Source: Arcicella aquatica | GTDB lineage: Bacteria; Bacteroidota; Bacteroidia; Cytophagales; Spirosomataceae | Assembly: GCF_034928825.1 (NCBI RefSeq) | Contig: NZ_JAYFUL010000002.1 | Span: 1-64,000 of the forward strand | DNA: 64,000 bases | Direction: 5' to 3' | Shown here: piece after piece, positions 36,021 to 45,450 of the stretch | How positions within the stretch are numbered: position 1 is the stretch's first letter | Layout of the letters: each line of letters starts with the position of its first letter | The notes under the pieces: generated by a model | What the model was told of the DNA's origin: nothing | The model's input: only the letters and a program-made list of their open reading frames with translations | Database searches by the model: none | Made by a program: the position numbers and the translations under genes

Positions 36021-37211
36021 TTAAAAGTTTTTAGGTAAACCACCGATATAGCCTCTCATAAACTGTTCTGAAAGTCGAACTGGGATTTCTCCTTCGGGAG
36101 TAGGAATTGGTAGAACTCTTTTTGTTTTGGTATGTCCCTCTTTATTTCTTGATACTACCAACAAACGCTGTTCGTCATCATTCAAATTGAGTCCGTCCAA
36201 AATAGCAGGGTTATGTGTTGTAAAAATCACTTGTTTATCGTGCTTTTCAGCCAATTTTGCCAATACTTTGATTAACTCACTACACAATTTTGGATTCAGC
36301 GAAGTATCAATATTATCAATAGCAAAAAACTTTGGGGTATATTTTGAAATAAATAGAGCAAAGTAAAACATCAAAAACAGAAAGCCTTCATTAGCACTTC
36401 GTTGGTCGAAGTATTGTAATCCTTCTTCCAAAAAACGGTCTTTTATCCTGATTCTTCTTTCCGTAAACACTAAATCTTTAGGTATTTCAAAGCCTTCAAA
36501 CCAATCTATTAATTCCAAATTTTCAATTACTTCTTGAAACTCCTCTGGTGTTTCCTGGCTCATCACAGAAAGTAATTTGAATAAACCTTCCCCTCTAATG
36601 CCTAAAGGTTCTATCTGAGATTCTTCTTCAAATTTTCTTAGGAAACTATTTTCGGGAGTGTAGATTAAGAAATTTAAAAATTTCTTAATCTCTTGTTTAT
36701 GTTTATCTATTATATTTTTTACTTCGTCTAATAACTGATTCTCCTTTATTAGATTAAATTCTTTAAAACTTCTTATAATTTCTTCTTCTTTTATATTTAA
36801 TATAGGTTTGTGATTCCTATTAACAAAATCGTACTTTTCTTTCTTTTTTTTTGCTTCCAAAAGTAATTTACTATTATAAGCTGTATTCCACACTGAAAAA
36901 GCTTCATTATCATTATCAATATGATTTGTTATTACTTCATCTAATAAATTAAATGTAATCGTAACACTTTCAATCAAACTGTTTTTCAGGAAACCATTTC
37001 TCATAGCTTTAGGCTCAGTTACTCTAATTCCTCTTGAGGACAAAAATTCATTCCCTAACTTATTTTCAGCCGCAGCCGAGCCAAAAGCTATTGCTTCCAA
37101 AATATTACTTTTTCCACAACCGTTTGCTCCTATCAAAATATTGACACGTCCTAATTCAAGCGTTAAATCTTGAACTGATTTATAATTCTGTATCCTTACT
37201 TCTTTGACCAT
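36021..37211 (-). CDS. OLD-like SMC/ABC-type AAA ATPase
   Basis: 396 residues. N-terminal AAA_15/AAA_21-like fold with KSVQDLTLELGRVN and Walker A GANGCGKS (28-35). A helical middle (about 110-260) rich in Lys/Glu gives a coiled arm. Signature-like SANEG at 272-276, Walker B FFAID at 295-299, followed by Asn300 where a Glu is usually found, and H-loop TTHNP at 331-335. The ATPase is the first gene of a tight cassette with the TOPRIM and YkgJ genes. OLD-family ATPase plus split TOPRIM is a pattern of antiphage systems; family name not certain. Confidence 0.8.
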   Translation of the reverse strand: MVKEVRIQNYKSVQDLTLELGRVNILIGANGCGKSNILEAIAFGSAAAENKLGNEFLSSRGIRVTEPKAMRNGFLKNSLIESVTITFNLLDEVITNHIDNDNEAFSVWNTAYNSKLLLEAKKKKEKYDFVNRNHKPILNIKEEEIIRSFKEFNLIKENQLLDEVKNIIDKHKQEIKKFLNFLIYTPENSFLRKFEEESQIEPLGIRGEGLFKLLSVMSQETPEEFQEVIENLELIDWFEGFEIPKDLVFTERRIRIKDRFLEEGLQYFDQRSANEGFLFLMFYFALFISKYTPKFFAIDNIDTSLNPKLCSELIKVLAKLAEKHDKQVIFTTHNPAILDGLNLNDDEQRLLVVSRNKEGHTKTKRVLPIPTPEGEIPVRLSEQFMRGYIGGLPKNF

Positions 37212-37228
37212 CTTGCTATTATTAAATA

Positions 37229-37267
37229 AAAAGGTTCGACAATTTACAAAAAACTGTCGAACCTTTT
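37229..37267 (-). terminator. Terminator between purA and the ATPase cassette
   Basis: Arms AAAAGGTTCGACA (37229-37241) and TGTCGAACCTTTT (37255-37267), a 13-bp stem. Leftward transcription from purA ends in TTTTT. It makes the ATPase cassette a separate transcription unit from purA. Confidence 0.8.
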
Positions 37268-37286
37268 GAAAATATTATGTTTTGGA

Positions 37287-38567
37287 TTAAGCCAAAGCTC
37301 CTTTCAATACACATTCGTCGCGGTCTGGACCCGTAGAGATAAAATTGATTGGTAAACCTAGTTTCTCTTCCAAGAAAGTAATATAGCCTGTTAATTCAGC
37401 TGGAAGGTTTTCGAAATTTCTTAATCCTTCTAACGAACAGTTCCACCCTTTCAATGTTTCATAAACTGGTTCTACAATCGTATCAGTCATATCGTAAGGC
37501 AATTGCTCTGTAACCGTACCGTCTGGTAATTTATAAGCAACGCACACTTCTATTTCTTCAAATATGTTTAATACGTCAGCCTTCATCATGACCAATTGCG
37601 TTACGCCATTAATCATCATTGCGTATTTAAGCGCTGGTAAATCAATCCAACCACAACGACGAGGACGACCAGTAGTTGAACCAAATTCACGACCTTCCTG
37701 ACGCATTCTTTCGCCTACTTCATCCATCAATTCCGTAGGGAATGGTCCTGAACCTACACGTGTAGCATAAGCTTTGAAGATACCATAAACTTCGCCAATG
37801 TTTTTGGGAGCAACCCCTAAACCTGTACAAGCACCTGCCGTGATAGTGTTTGAAGAAGTAACAAATGGATACGAACCAAAGTCAACATCTAATAAACTTC
37901 CTTGCGCACCCTCAGCCAAAATCGTTTTGCCAGCAGTAATCGCATTGTTTACAGAGTATTCAGAATCTACCAAACGGAATTGTTTCATAAACTCTACGGC
38001 TTCAAAAAAGTCAGCTTCAGCGGCTGTTAAATCATATTCAAACTTATAGACATCTAAAATTGCAGTATGACGAGCCACCAAAGCATCGTATTTTGCTTTG
38101 AAGTTTGGTGAAATCATATCACCTACTCTTAATCCTTGACGTGAAATTTTATCAGTATAAGTTGGTCCGATACCTTTTAACGTTGAACCAATTTTAGCAT
38201 CGCCTTTTGCTTTTTCATAGGCAGCATCCAACAAACGGTGTGTTGGAAGAATGATAGAAGCTTTTTTAGATACTTCTAGGTTTTCAAGTACGTTCAAATT
38301 ATACTTTGCTAAACCATCAATTTCTTTTTTGAAAATAATTGGGTCAAGCACAACACCATTTCCAATAATGTTTTGTACATCCTGACGGAAAATTCCAGAT
38401 GGAATTTGGTGCAAAACATGTTTAAAACCATCGAATTCAAGGGTATGTCCAGCATTTGGCCCACCTTGAAAACGAGCAACAACTTGATATTTAGGGGCTA
38501 AAACATCAACTATTTTACCCTTTCCTTCATCACCCCACTGCAAACCCAACAATACATCTACTGCCAT
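37287..38567 (-). CDS. purA: Adenylosuccinate synthase
   Basis: 426 residues. GTP-dependent formation of adenylosuccinate from IMP and aspartate, the first step to AMP. It shows LGLQWGDEGKGKIVD with the catalytic Asp/His chemistry, NAGHTLEFDG, and TTGRPRRCGWIDLPALKYA near the C-terminus. Cytoplasmic dimer. It lies next to fur and the Rel homologue, a layout common in Cytophagales. 283 bp to the Fur gene contains a dispersed repeat and a terminator. Confidence 0.97.
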   Translation of the reverse strand: MAVDVLLGLQWGDEGKGKIVDVLAPKYQVVARFQGGPNAGHTLEFDGFKHVLHQIPSGIFRQDVQNIIGNGVVLDPIIFKKEIDGLAKYNLNVLENLEVSKKASIILPTHRLLDAAYEKAKGDAKIGSTLKGIGPTYTDKISRQGLRVGDMISPNFKAKYDALVARHTAILDVYKFEYDLTAAEADFFEAVEFMKQFRLVDSEYSVNNAITAGKTILAEGAQGSLLDVDFGSYPFVTSSNTITAGACTGLGVAPKNIGEVYGIFKAYATRVGSGPFPTELMDEVGERMRQEGREFGSTTGRPRRCGWIDLPALKYAMMINGVTQLVMMKADVLNIFEEIEVCVAYKLPDGTVTEQLPYDMTDTIVEPVYETLKGWNCSLEGLRNFENLPAELTGYITFLEEKLGLPINFISTGPDRDECVLKGALA

Positions 38568-38583
38568 TTTTTTGTTTTTTGGT

Positions 38584-38648
38584 TGTCATTCTCACGAAGG
38601 AAGTATCTGGCGGTGGCAGACCAGTTCCCTCCTGACGTCGAGATGACA
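38584..38648. repeat. Dispersed intergenic palindrome, about 65 bp
   Basis: Ends TGTCATT (38584-38590) and AGATGACA (38641-38648) pair with nearby CTC/GAG words; an inner CTGG...CCAG forms the loop. This resembles the widely scattered TGTCAT(T/C)CTC-type intergenic repeats of Bacteroidota. It is GC-richer than the surrounding DNA. Copy number elsewhere in the genome cannot be seen. Confidence 0.55.
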
Positions 38649-38787
38649 GGAAACAGAAAAATCAAAAAAGAATAAACCACCTAATCAAAGTCGCAAAGAT
38701 AAACAAACAAAAATAAAACCTCACAAGAATTTCAATAATGCTGTAGTTTTAGTTGAAGAGTATTCCAAAAAAATTCCTAAAAACACA

Positions 38788-38830
38788 AAAACTGGCGTTT
38801 CATTCATCATTCGAATAAAACGCCAGTTTT
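38788..38830 (-). terminator. Terminator after the Fur-family gene
   Basis: Arms AAAACTGGCGTTT (38788-38800) and AAACGCCAGTTTT (38818-38830), a 13-bp stem with a 17-base loop. Leftward reading gives CAGTTTTTGTGTTTTT at the 3' side. It lies 21 bases beyond the Fur stop. Confidence 0.8.
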
Positions 38831-38850
38831 CTTTTTGTTGATAAATACTG

Positions 38851-39351
38851 TTAATGATGCTCTCTGCTAGACAATTCTCTTTCAGCTAACATCGCTTTTT
38901 TATGTTCACATTCTGTTTTTGTACAAGCACCATAAAAAATCAAAGAATGGTGCATTACATTGAACTGTAACATTTCACCTACCATCGACTGTATCGTTTG
39001 TACTCTTGGGTCACAAAATTCAGTAACATGATGGCATTCTGTACAAATCAGGTGGTCATGTTGGCGACGTCCGTAAGATTTTTCGTATTGAGCCTGATTT
39101 CTCCCAAATTGATGCTTAGAAACTAAATCACATTCTACTAATACGTCAAGTGTATTATATACCGTAGCACGTGAAACCTGATATTTCTTATTTTTCATCG
39201 AAATATATAGTTCCTCCACATCGAAATGGTCATCTCTTGTGTAAATTTCCTCCAAAATGGCAAATCGTTCTGGAGTTTTTCGAAGACTTTTATTTTCAAG
39301 ATAAGCAGTAAAAATCTTCTTTACTGCCTCTAATGTGGCGTTTGATGGCAT
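38851..39351 (-). CDS. Fur-family metal-responsive repressor
   Basis: 166 residues. An N-terminal winged helix (about 10-95) with ERFAILEEIYTRDDHFDVEELY and the TVYNTLDVLVE recognition helix is followed by a dimerisation domain carrying zinc site CTECHHV and C-terminal CTKTEC. The cysteine pairs form the structural zinc site; the regulatory metal cannot be named, so Fur, PerR or Zur are all possible. The promoter contains repeated TAAATCAA words that may be its own operator. Ends at a terminator. Confidence 0.9.
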   Translation of the reverse strand: MPSNATLEAVKKIFTAYLENKSLRKTPERFAILEEIYTRDDHFDVEELYISMKNKKYQVSRATVYNTLDVLVECDLVSKHQFGRNQAQYEKSYGRRQHDHLICTECHHVTEFCDPRVQTIQSMVGEMLQFNVMHHSLIFYGACTKTECEHKKAMLAERELSSREHH

Positions 39352-39387
39352 TACTGACTATTTTCTAAAAAACAAAAATAAAATTTA

Positions 39388-39436
39388 TTGATTTAATAAT
39401 TAGACTAAATCAATTTTGAAAAGTAAAATAAATCAA
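39388..39436. promoter_or_regulatory. Candidate operator for the Fur-family gene
   Basis: TTGATTTA (39388-39395) and TAAATCAA (39406-39413) are an inverted pair 10 bases apart, with a third TAAATCAA at 39429-39436. They lie 37-85 bases upstream of the Fur start. AT-rich chance occurrence is possible; autoregulation is inferred. Confidence 0.4.
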
Positions 39437-39457
39437 TTTTTAAGACAAAAAGAAATT

Positions 39458-41722
39458 CTAGTCTCCTCTTTCAATTTGAATTACGCCGTCAACTTGCTCT
39501 AAAGAGTGAACGAGTGTCTCAAGATGTTGGGTATCTTGAACCATCAATGCTATTTTTCCTTCAAAAATACCTTCTTTTACGCCGATAGAAAGATTTTGAA
39601 TATTTACCTTTAATTCTTGTGAAATTACTCTTGTCACATCGTTCATCAAGCCCATGCGGTCGGTGCCTTTAATAATTAACTGAGCAATGAACGACATTTT
39701 CACTTGGCTCGTCCACAAAGCTTTAATTACTCTATCGCCATGACGAGACAATAGCTCTGTAGCATTGGGGCATGAAGTTCTATGAATTTTTATACCTTCG
39801 TTAATCGTAACAAATCCAAAAACAGTATCGCCTGCAATTGGATTACAACATTTGGCTAGGGTATAATCTACTCTATCCATGTCTTCGCCAATCAAAATTG
39901 CATCTGCATTTTTTACATCGCCATGCAGTTTTTTAAGCTCTTTAACGAAGTTTTTAGTATTCGTTAGGGGCTCTTGAATAGCTTTTGTAGCCTGTTTTCT
40001 TTCATGCGCTTCTCGGTCAGACTTCCATTTTTTTATCTCGTCTAAGCTAATATATGCTTTTCCAAAACGATAAAATAAGTCGTTCGTATCCTTGGCATTA
40101 AAATAAGCCCTTAGTTGATTGGTAATTTCTAAGGTTAACGTATTTACACCCAACACTTTTAAGCGATGTTCAATCATATCACGCCCCATGATGACGTGCT
40201 GTTTGTTGGCTTCTTTGATATAATCCTTAATACGGGCTTTCGCCTTGGTCGTTGCTACAAAAGCTAACCAATCTTCGGATGGCTTTTGCTTTGCCGAGGT
40301 CATACACTCGATAATATCGCCAGTCTTGAGTTTGTGGCTCAAAGGCACTAGCTTATTATTTACCTTGGCTCCTATACACCTTGCTCCTACTTCTGAGTGA
40401 ATTTCAAAGGCAAAATCCAATGCTGTAGCACCGTCTTTTAATACAATCAGTTTCCCTTTTGGGGTGTACACAAAAATCTCGTCGTTATATAAACTACTTC
40501 TAATATCATCAACCAATTCAACGGCTGATTGTGATTTATCAGTAGTATCCAATGCTTCTCGAATTTGGCTTAACCACGACTCAAAAGCTTTGTTTGTACG
40601 CGTATCATTTCCTTTATATTTCCAGTGTGCAGCAAATCCTTTTTCAGCAATTTCATCCATCCGAGTTGTCCGAATCTGCACTTCTACCCAGCGTCCACGT
40701 CGCCCAGAACTCATTACTGTTGTATGCAACGATTCATATCCATTTGACTTAGGATTAGAAATCCAGTCTTTCAACCGTTCGGGATTGGGCTTATAATGGT
40801 CTGTTACCATCGAGTAAACAGCCCAGCAAGCAGATTTCTCTAATTCAGTAGGAACATCTAAAATTACCCGCACCGCAAAAAGATCATAAATTTCCTCAAA
40901 GGGAGTATTGTTCTTCTTGAGCTTGTGATAAATAGAATAGATTGATTTCGGTCGCCCTTTCACAATGTGTTTATAACCCATTATGTTAAGGTCTTTCTCA
41001 ATCGGACGAATAAAGTTTTGGATGAAACTCTCTCTCGATGTTTTAGTCTCTTTTAACTTCTTGGCAATATCTTTATAAGCTTCTGGCTCAGTGTATTTCA
41101 AACACAAGTCTTCTAGTTCAGACTTTATCGCATGAAGTCCTAAACGGTGTGCCAGCGGAGCATATAAATAAAATGTTTCAGAGCTAATTTTGAGTTGTTT
41201 ATCACGAGGCATACTTCCCAGTGTTCGCATATTATGCAAACGGTCGGCAAGTTTGATAAGAATTACCCGAATATCATCCGAAAGCGTAAGTAACATCTTA
41301 CGGAAGTTTTCTGCTTGTTGTGAACTTCCATAATCAAAAACGCCCGTAATTTTAGTAAGACCATCGATAATTTTGGCTACATTTTTTCCAAAAATAGCTT
41401 CAATTTCTGTCAGTTCTATCTCAGTATCTTCCACCACATCATGAAGCAATGCGCACATGATAGATGTTGCCCCCAAGCCTATTTCTTCAACACAAATTTG
41501 GGCAACAGCAATAGGATGATAAATATAAGGCTCACCAGATTTCCTCCTCATCTCTTTATGAGCTTCGGCAGATAATAGGAAAGCTTTTTTTATCAGTTTA
41601 GCATCATCATCTTGCAAATATGGACGGGCAATATTGAGTAATTTTCGGTATCGCTTTAGAATCTCTTTCCGTTCTTGCTCTAAGTCTATTTCTTTTACTT
41701 CCACGGTGTTATTCAAGGACAA
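39458..41722 (-). CDS. rel: RelA/SpoT-family (p)ppGpp synthetase/hydrolase
   Basis: 754 residues. Order: HD hydrolase domain (about 35-190, HPIAVAQICVEE and LLHDVVEDTE), synthetase domain (about 230-340, RPKSIYSIYHKLKK, with VQIRTTRMDEIAEKGFAAHWKYK), TGS domain (about 410-470), helical region and C-terminal ACT domain (about 680-754). Both catalytic halves look intact, so a bifunctional alarmone enzyme. The in-frame 5' end has no ATG: the first usable starts are TTG at 41722 or 41716, or GTG at 41704, with an in-frame stop upstream. Confidence 0.93.
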   Translation of the reverse strand: MSLNNTVEVKEIDLEQERKEILKRYRKLLNIARPYLQDDDAKLIKKAFLLSAEAHKEMRRKSGEPYIYHPIAVAQICVEEIGLGATSIMCALLHDVVEDTEIELTEIEAIFGKNVAKIIDGLTKITGVFDYGSSQQAENFRKMLLTLSDDIRVILIKLADRLHNMRTLGSMPRDKQLKISSETFYLYAPLAHRLGLHAIKSELEDLCLKYTEPEAYKDIAKKLKETKTSRESFIQNFIRPIEKDLNIMGYKHIVKGRPKSIYSIYHKLKKNNTPFEEIYDLFAVRVILDVPTELEKSACWAVYSMVTDHYKPNPERLKDWISNPKSNGYESLHTTVMSSGRRGRWVEVQIRTTRMDEIAEKGFAAHWKYKGNDTRTNKAFESWLSQIREALDTTDKSQSAVELVDDIRSSLYNDEIFVYTPKGKLIVLKDGATALDFAFEIHSEVGARCIGAKVNNKLVPLSHKLKTGDIIECMTSAKQKPSEDWLAFVATTKAKARIKDYIKEANKQHVIMGRDMIEHRLKVLGVNTLTLEITNQLRAYFNAKDTNDLFYRFGKAYISLDEIKKWKSDREAHERKQATKAIQEPLTNTKNFVKELKKLHGDVKNADAILIGEDMDRVDYTLAKCCNPIAGDTVFGFVTINEGIKIHRTSCPNATELLSRHGDRVIKALWTSQVKMSFIAQLIIKGTDRMGLMNDVTRVISQELKVNIQNLSIGVKEGIFEGKIALMVQDTQHLETLVHSLEQVDGVIQIERGD

Positions 41723-41878
41723 ATGAGTTTTTTTTGAGAAACATTAATTTAGTGTTTAGTCTAAATTAGCGATTTTTGAGGGAAACGGCAAATGGAAGTG
41801 CATTTAATTTATAAGAGCAGCCAATGGGTTTTAAAGAAATTCAATTAAAGTCCTGATTGATAATTAGTCACAACTGAT

Positions 41879-42886
41879 TTATAGAATTACGGGGCATTTA
41901 ATTTTCGGAGCAATGTGATAAACTAAACGGAAGCTAGTTAATAAATAAATATCATTCAATTTACTTGCTCCATCTCTCACAGTGCCTTGTCTGAATATTT
42001 CAGGGAAAGTGCTTACAGGAGTCACATTAGGATTACTATAAATGGGGTTAACATTTTCAGCCAGATATTTTCTAATAGAAGCTTCTCTATTATTTCCAGT
42101 ACTAGCTGCTATCAATTCGTATTCTCTATGTCCCATGATAGCAGAAAGGGGACTAATGGCATACATTTGATTGAAACTAGTATAATAGCCTCCAACGTCA
42201 TCAATATAATCCGTTAAATTATAGCGAATACCTACCTCGAACCCTACATCAATTTTTCTATTTATTTTGTATTTTAATCCAAATCCAAGAGGGAAGTTCA
42301 TAGCTAACAGTTCATATTTATTATTAAGGTTTCCTGGCAAACCCTGTCCTTCAGTATGAAGCGGTTGAAGACTTACCCATTCACCTGGGGATGCTTCTGA
42401 ACCACTGTAACTCTGAGGCACTTTAGCAACGGGGTTATGGTGAAAAAAAGCAAAGCCTAAGAAAACATAAGGAGTTATTTGTGCTCTCTTTTGATATCTA
42501 TCACTTTCTCTAATTAAATTAAAAATACCTTTGAACGATAACTCTTGAACATCATTTCTGAAATGTGTATTTCTCATAAACGACTTTTCTAACAAAGGGA
42601 CACCTTCCAGCTTATTGTCATCCCCTACAATTCTCACCCAAGTCAATGCTATATTGCCTGAAAATCGAGGTGTAAAATGTCTTGTATAATCGACAGAAAT
42701 ATTCCAACGGAGGTTATCAATAGTAGATTGAACGGGACGGTTTATTGGAACTAGGTCGCCATAATAATTTGCAGTTCCTATGCCAAAGGCAATATCAGAA
42801 TGTTTCTCAAAAAGCTTTTTTTGTGAAAAAGCTTGAAAACATATACATAAAGCAATAAGGATTTTAAATAAGTTCTTAATCAACAT
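41879..42886 (-). CDS. DUF6089-family outer-membrane barrel protein
   Basis: 335 residues with signal peptide (1-21, ending AFSQ). Then KHSDIAFGIGTANYYGDLVPINR and alternating beta strands with aromatic ends (FTPRFSGNIALTWVRIVG), as in the DUF6089 barrel family, to a C-terminal FRLVYHIAPK. Small outer-membrane barrels of this type are common in Cytophagales; their role is not known. It lies upstream of the Rel gene with a 156-bp gap. Confidence 0.78.
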   Translation of the reverse strand: MLIKNLFKILIALCICFQAFSQKKLFEKHSDIAFGIGTANYYGDLVPINRPVQSTIDNLRWNISVDYTRHFTPRFSGNIALTWVRIVGDDNKLEGVPLLEKSFMRNTHFRNDVQELSFKGIFNLIRESDRYQKRAQITPYVFLGFAFFHHNPVAKVPQSYSGSEASPGEWVSLQPLHTEGQGLPGNLNNKYELLAMNFPLGFGLKYKINRKIDVGFEVGIRYNLTDYIDDVGGYYTSFNQMYAISPLSAIMGHREYELIAASTGNNREASIRKYLAENVNPIYSNPNVTPVSTFPEIFRQGTVRDGASKLNDIYLLTSFRLVYHIAPKIKCPVIL

Positions 42887-43179
42887 TAGGAAATCTATTG
42901 GGTTATGTTTTGCTTATAAACGACAAACAAAGTATAAAAATATACTAAATTTTACAAATTAGATAATTGACATCTAATTATTGCCTAGAATAGGCATCAA
43001 AAAACAACCAATATATTATTCATCTTTTAATGAAATACCCTTCCAAAAATTCATATTCACGATAATTTTTAAGAAATGATTAATAGAACTTAATCAACTT
43101 AACAAAAAAATACATTAATTGTTATTATTAGCTATTTTCAGTAAGTTTGATTTTCACATATATAAACCATTTAATAATT

Positions 43180-43674
43180 ATGTCAATAGTGTTTATTGCT
43201 TTTGCTATTATCGCTGGATTTGTTGCTTTTACACGAACTAGAAAAAATTCAATGGCTTCCGAAAGATCTGATGATGTATTAGGCGAGATTGTTAGAAATG
43301 AAGACTATGCATCAGCGTTTGCTGAAACGCTAGACCTTACTGTTGTTATAAAAAAAAATATTGATGTTAACGCAGTTAGAAAAGCACTATTACAAATAAA
43401 ACCTTTCCAGCTCGACAATTATTCAATAAAATCATTTAAGGAGTTAACACAAGACTCCTTCCTTTGCTTAACGGTTGTAAAATATGATGATATAGAATAT
43501 AGGAGACATGGTAACATAACTGTCGAACACATATTAGACTTGAATTTTAAAATTTTGCTAAATGAGGAAAGTCAGAATTGCAGAATCTATTCAGACTTAC
43601 ATGAGACTCTAACTGACAAAACTTTAAGGGAAGAGTTTGTAAATAAATTTTGGGCATTCATTGAGAAAAAATAA
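43180..43674 (+). CDS. Small membrane-anchored protein of unknown function
   Basis: 164 residues from the ATG at 43180; a TTG 33 bases upstream is in frame but poorer. One N-terminal membrane segment (MSIVFIAFAIIAGFVAFT, about 1-18) then a cytoplasmic mixed alpha/beta domain with FAETLDLTVVIKKNIDVNAVR and VEHILDLNFKILLNEE. No family recognised and no catalytic residue evident. Ends at a hairpin terminator. Confidence 0.6.
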   Translation: MSIVFIAFAIIAGFVAFTRTRKNSMASERSDDVLGEIVRNEDYASAFAETLDLTVVIKKNIDVNAVRKALLQIKPFQLDNYSIKSFKELTQDSFLCLTVVKYDDIEYRRHGNITVEHILDLNFKILLNEESQNCRIYSDLHETLTDKTLREEFVNKFWAFIEKK

Positions 43675-43686
43675 CAATTTCCTAAC

Positions 43687-43721
43687 AAAAAACTCCCGAT
43701 GAAATTCATCGGGAGTTTTTT
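43687..43721. terminator. Bidirectional terminator before ilvC
   Basis: Arms from 43687-43703 and 43705-43721 (A-rich/CTCCCGATGAA and its reverse complement) form a 17-bp stem around a single A at 43704, with T6 at the right end. It serves the + strand gene and the leftward ilvC. Confidence 0.85.
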
Positions 43722-43743
43722 GTTATCTATTAAAACCAATTCC

Positions 43744-45228
43744 TTACGCTACCGTAGAAATTGCTTTCATGTCTGTCATTGCTTGACGTAATTCAGCACC
43801 AACAAATTCAATATCGTGTGAACGAAGTGCTTCGTTTACTGCGATAATTGTTCTGTTATCAACGCCGTTATCTTTACCAGCATTAAAGTTTGTACCGATA
43901 ATGTCAGTTTCAACAGTTGTCATAAAATCAGCTAATAACGGCTTACAAGCGTGGTCGAATAAATAACATCCGTATTCAGCAGTATCTGAAATGACAGAGT
44001 TCATTTCGAATAGTTTTCTACGAGCAATCGTGTTAGCGATTAGCGGCGTTTCGTGTAATGATTCATAATAAGCAGATTCTTCTTTGATACCTGCTTCAAC
44101 CATTGTTTCAAAAGCTAATTCAACACCAGCACGAACCATCGCAACCATCAATAATCCGTTATCGAAGTATTCTTGTTCAGCAATTTTAACATCTCCTGCT
44201 GGTGTTTTTTCAAAAGCAGTTTCGCCAGTGGCAGCTCTCCAAGTCAACAAGTTTTTGTCGTTGTTTGTCCAGTCAGCCATCATTGTTGAAGAGAACTCTC
44301 CGCTCATGATATCATCTTGGTGTTTTTGGAACAACGGACGCATAATATCTTTTAATTCTTCAGAAATTTCAAATGCTTTGATTTTCGCAGGATTCGAAAG
44401 TCTGTCGAACATCGCAGTAATACCACCTTGTTTCAAAGCTTCAGTGATTACTTCCCATCCGTATTGGATTAATTTAGAAGCATAACCAGCATCGATTCCT
44501 TTTTCAACCATTTTGTCGAAACAAAGGATTGAACCTGTTTGCAACAAACCACAAAGGATAGTTTGCTCTCCCATTAAGTCAGATTTTACTTCTGCTACGA
44601 ATGAAGATTTCAACACTCCCGCACGGTGACCGCCCGTTCCTACACAATAAGCTTTTGCATAAGCCCATCCTTTTCCTTCTGGGTCATTTTCTGGGTGAAC
44701 GGCAATCAAAGTAGGTACACCAAAACCACGAACATATTCAGCACGTACTTCTGAACCTGGACATTTTGGCGCAACCATGATTACAGTAATATCTTTACGG
44801 ATTTGCATTCCTTCTTCAACAATGTTGAAACCATGTGAATAAGAAAGCGTAGCTCCTTGTTTCATCAAAGGCATTACAGCATTTACTACTGAAGTATGTT
44901 GTTTGTCTGGCGTAAGGTTAATTACTAAATCAGCAGATGGAATTAGTTCTTCGTAAGTACCTACTTTGAAATTGTTTTCTGTAGCACTTTTCCAAGATTG
45001 TCTTTTAGCATCAATTGCTTCCTGACGTAAAGCATAAGAAACATCTAAACCAGAATCTCTTAAGTTCAATCCTTGGTTCAATCCTTGCGCACCACAACCA
45101 ACTACTACGATTTTTTTCCCAACTAAAGCGCTTACTCCGTCAGCAAACTCATTACTTTCCATGAATTCACAAACACCTAACTGATTTAATTTTTCTCTTA
45201 ATGAAAGAGTATTGAAATAATTTGCCAT
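43744..45228 (-). CDS. ilvC: Ketol-acid reductoisomerase, long (class II) form
   Basis: 494 residues, the length of the class II enzyme (E. coli type) rather than the short 330-residue form. Isomeroreduction of acetolactate in branched-chain amino-acid synthesis, NADPH- and Mg-dependent. NADPH-binding GKKIVVVGCGAQGLNQGLNLRDSG, and acidic metal ligands in VKSDLMGEQTILCGLLQTG and a duplicated C-terminal KARI domain from about 330. Leftward, divergent from an AraC regulator. Confidence 0.95.
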   Translation of the reverse strand: MANYFNTLSLREKLNQLGVCEFMESNEFADGVSALVGKKIVVVGCGAQGLNQGLNLRDSGLDVSYALRQEAIDAKRQSWKSATENNFKVGTYEELIPSADLVINLTPDKQHTSVVNAVMPLMKQGATLSYSHGFNIVEEGMQIRKDITVIMVAPKCPGSEVRAEYVRGFGVPTLIAVHPENDPEGKGWAYAKAYCVGTGGHRAGVLKSSFVAEVKSDLMGEQTILCGLLQTGSILCFDKMVEKGIDAGYASKLIQYGWEVITEALKQGGITAMFDRLSNPAKIKAFEISEELKDIMRPLFQKHQDDIMSGEFSSTMMADWTNNDKNLLTWRAATGETAFEKTPAGDVKIAEQEYFDNGLLMVAMVRAGVELAFETMVEAGIKEESAYYESLHETPLIANTIARRKLFEMNSVISDTAEYGCYLFDHACKPLLADFMTTVETDIIGTNFNAGKDNGVDNRTIIAVNEALRSHDIEFVGAELRQAMTDMKAISTVA

Positions 45229-45450
45229 TTTTTGAATGTTTTTGATTTTGAATAACGTTGTCGAAGACTAAAATTCGCAACATTGCTGAAATATGCACAA
45301 AGTTGATAAAAATCATCAATTAATGAATGGTAAATTAGTGTTTTATTTAGGTACTTTTCATGGGTAATTCATATCATAGTTATTGTATTTTATTTTAAGT
45401 AGATGATTTTAAAACTTTTACAACTAAAGCTAAATGTGTAATTTTATTAC

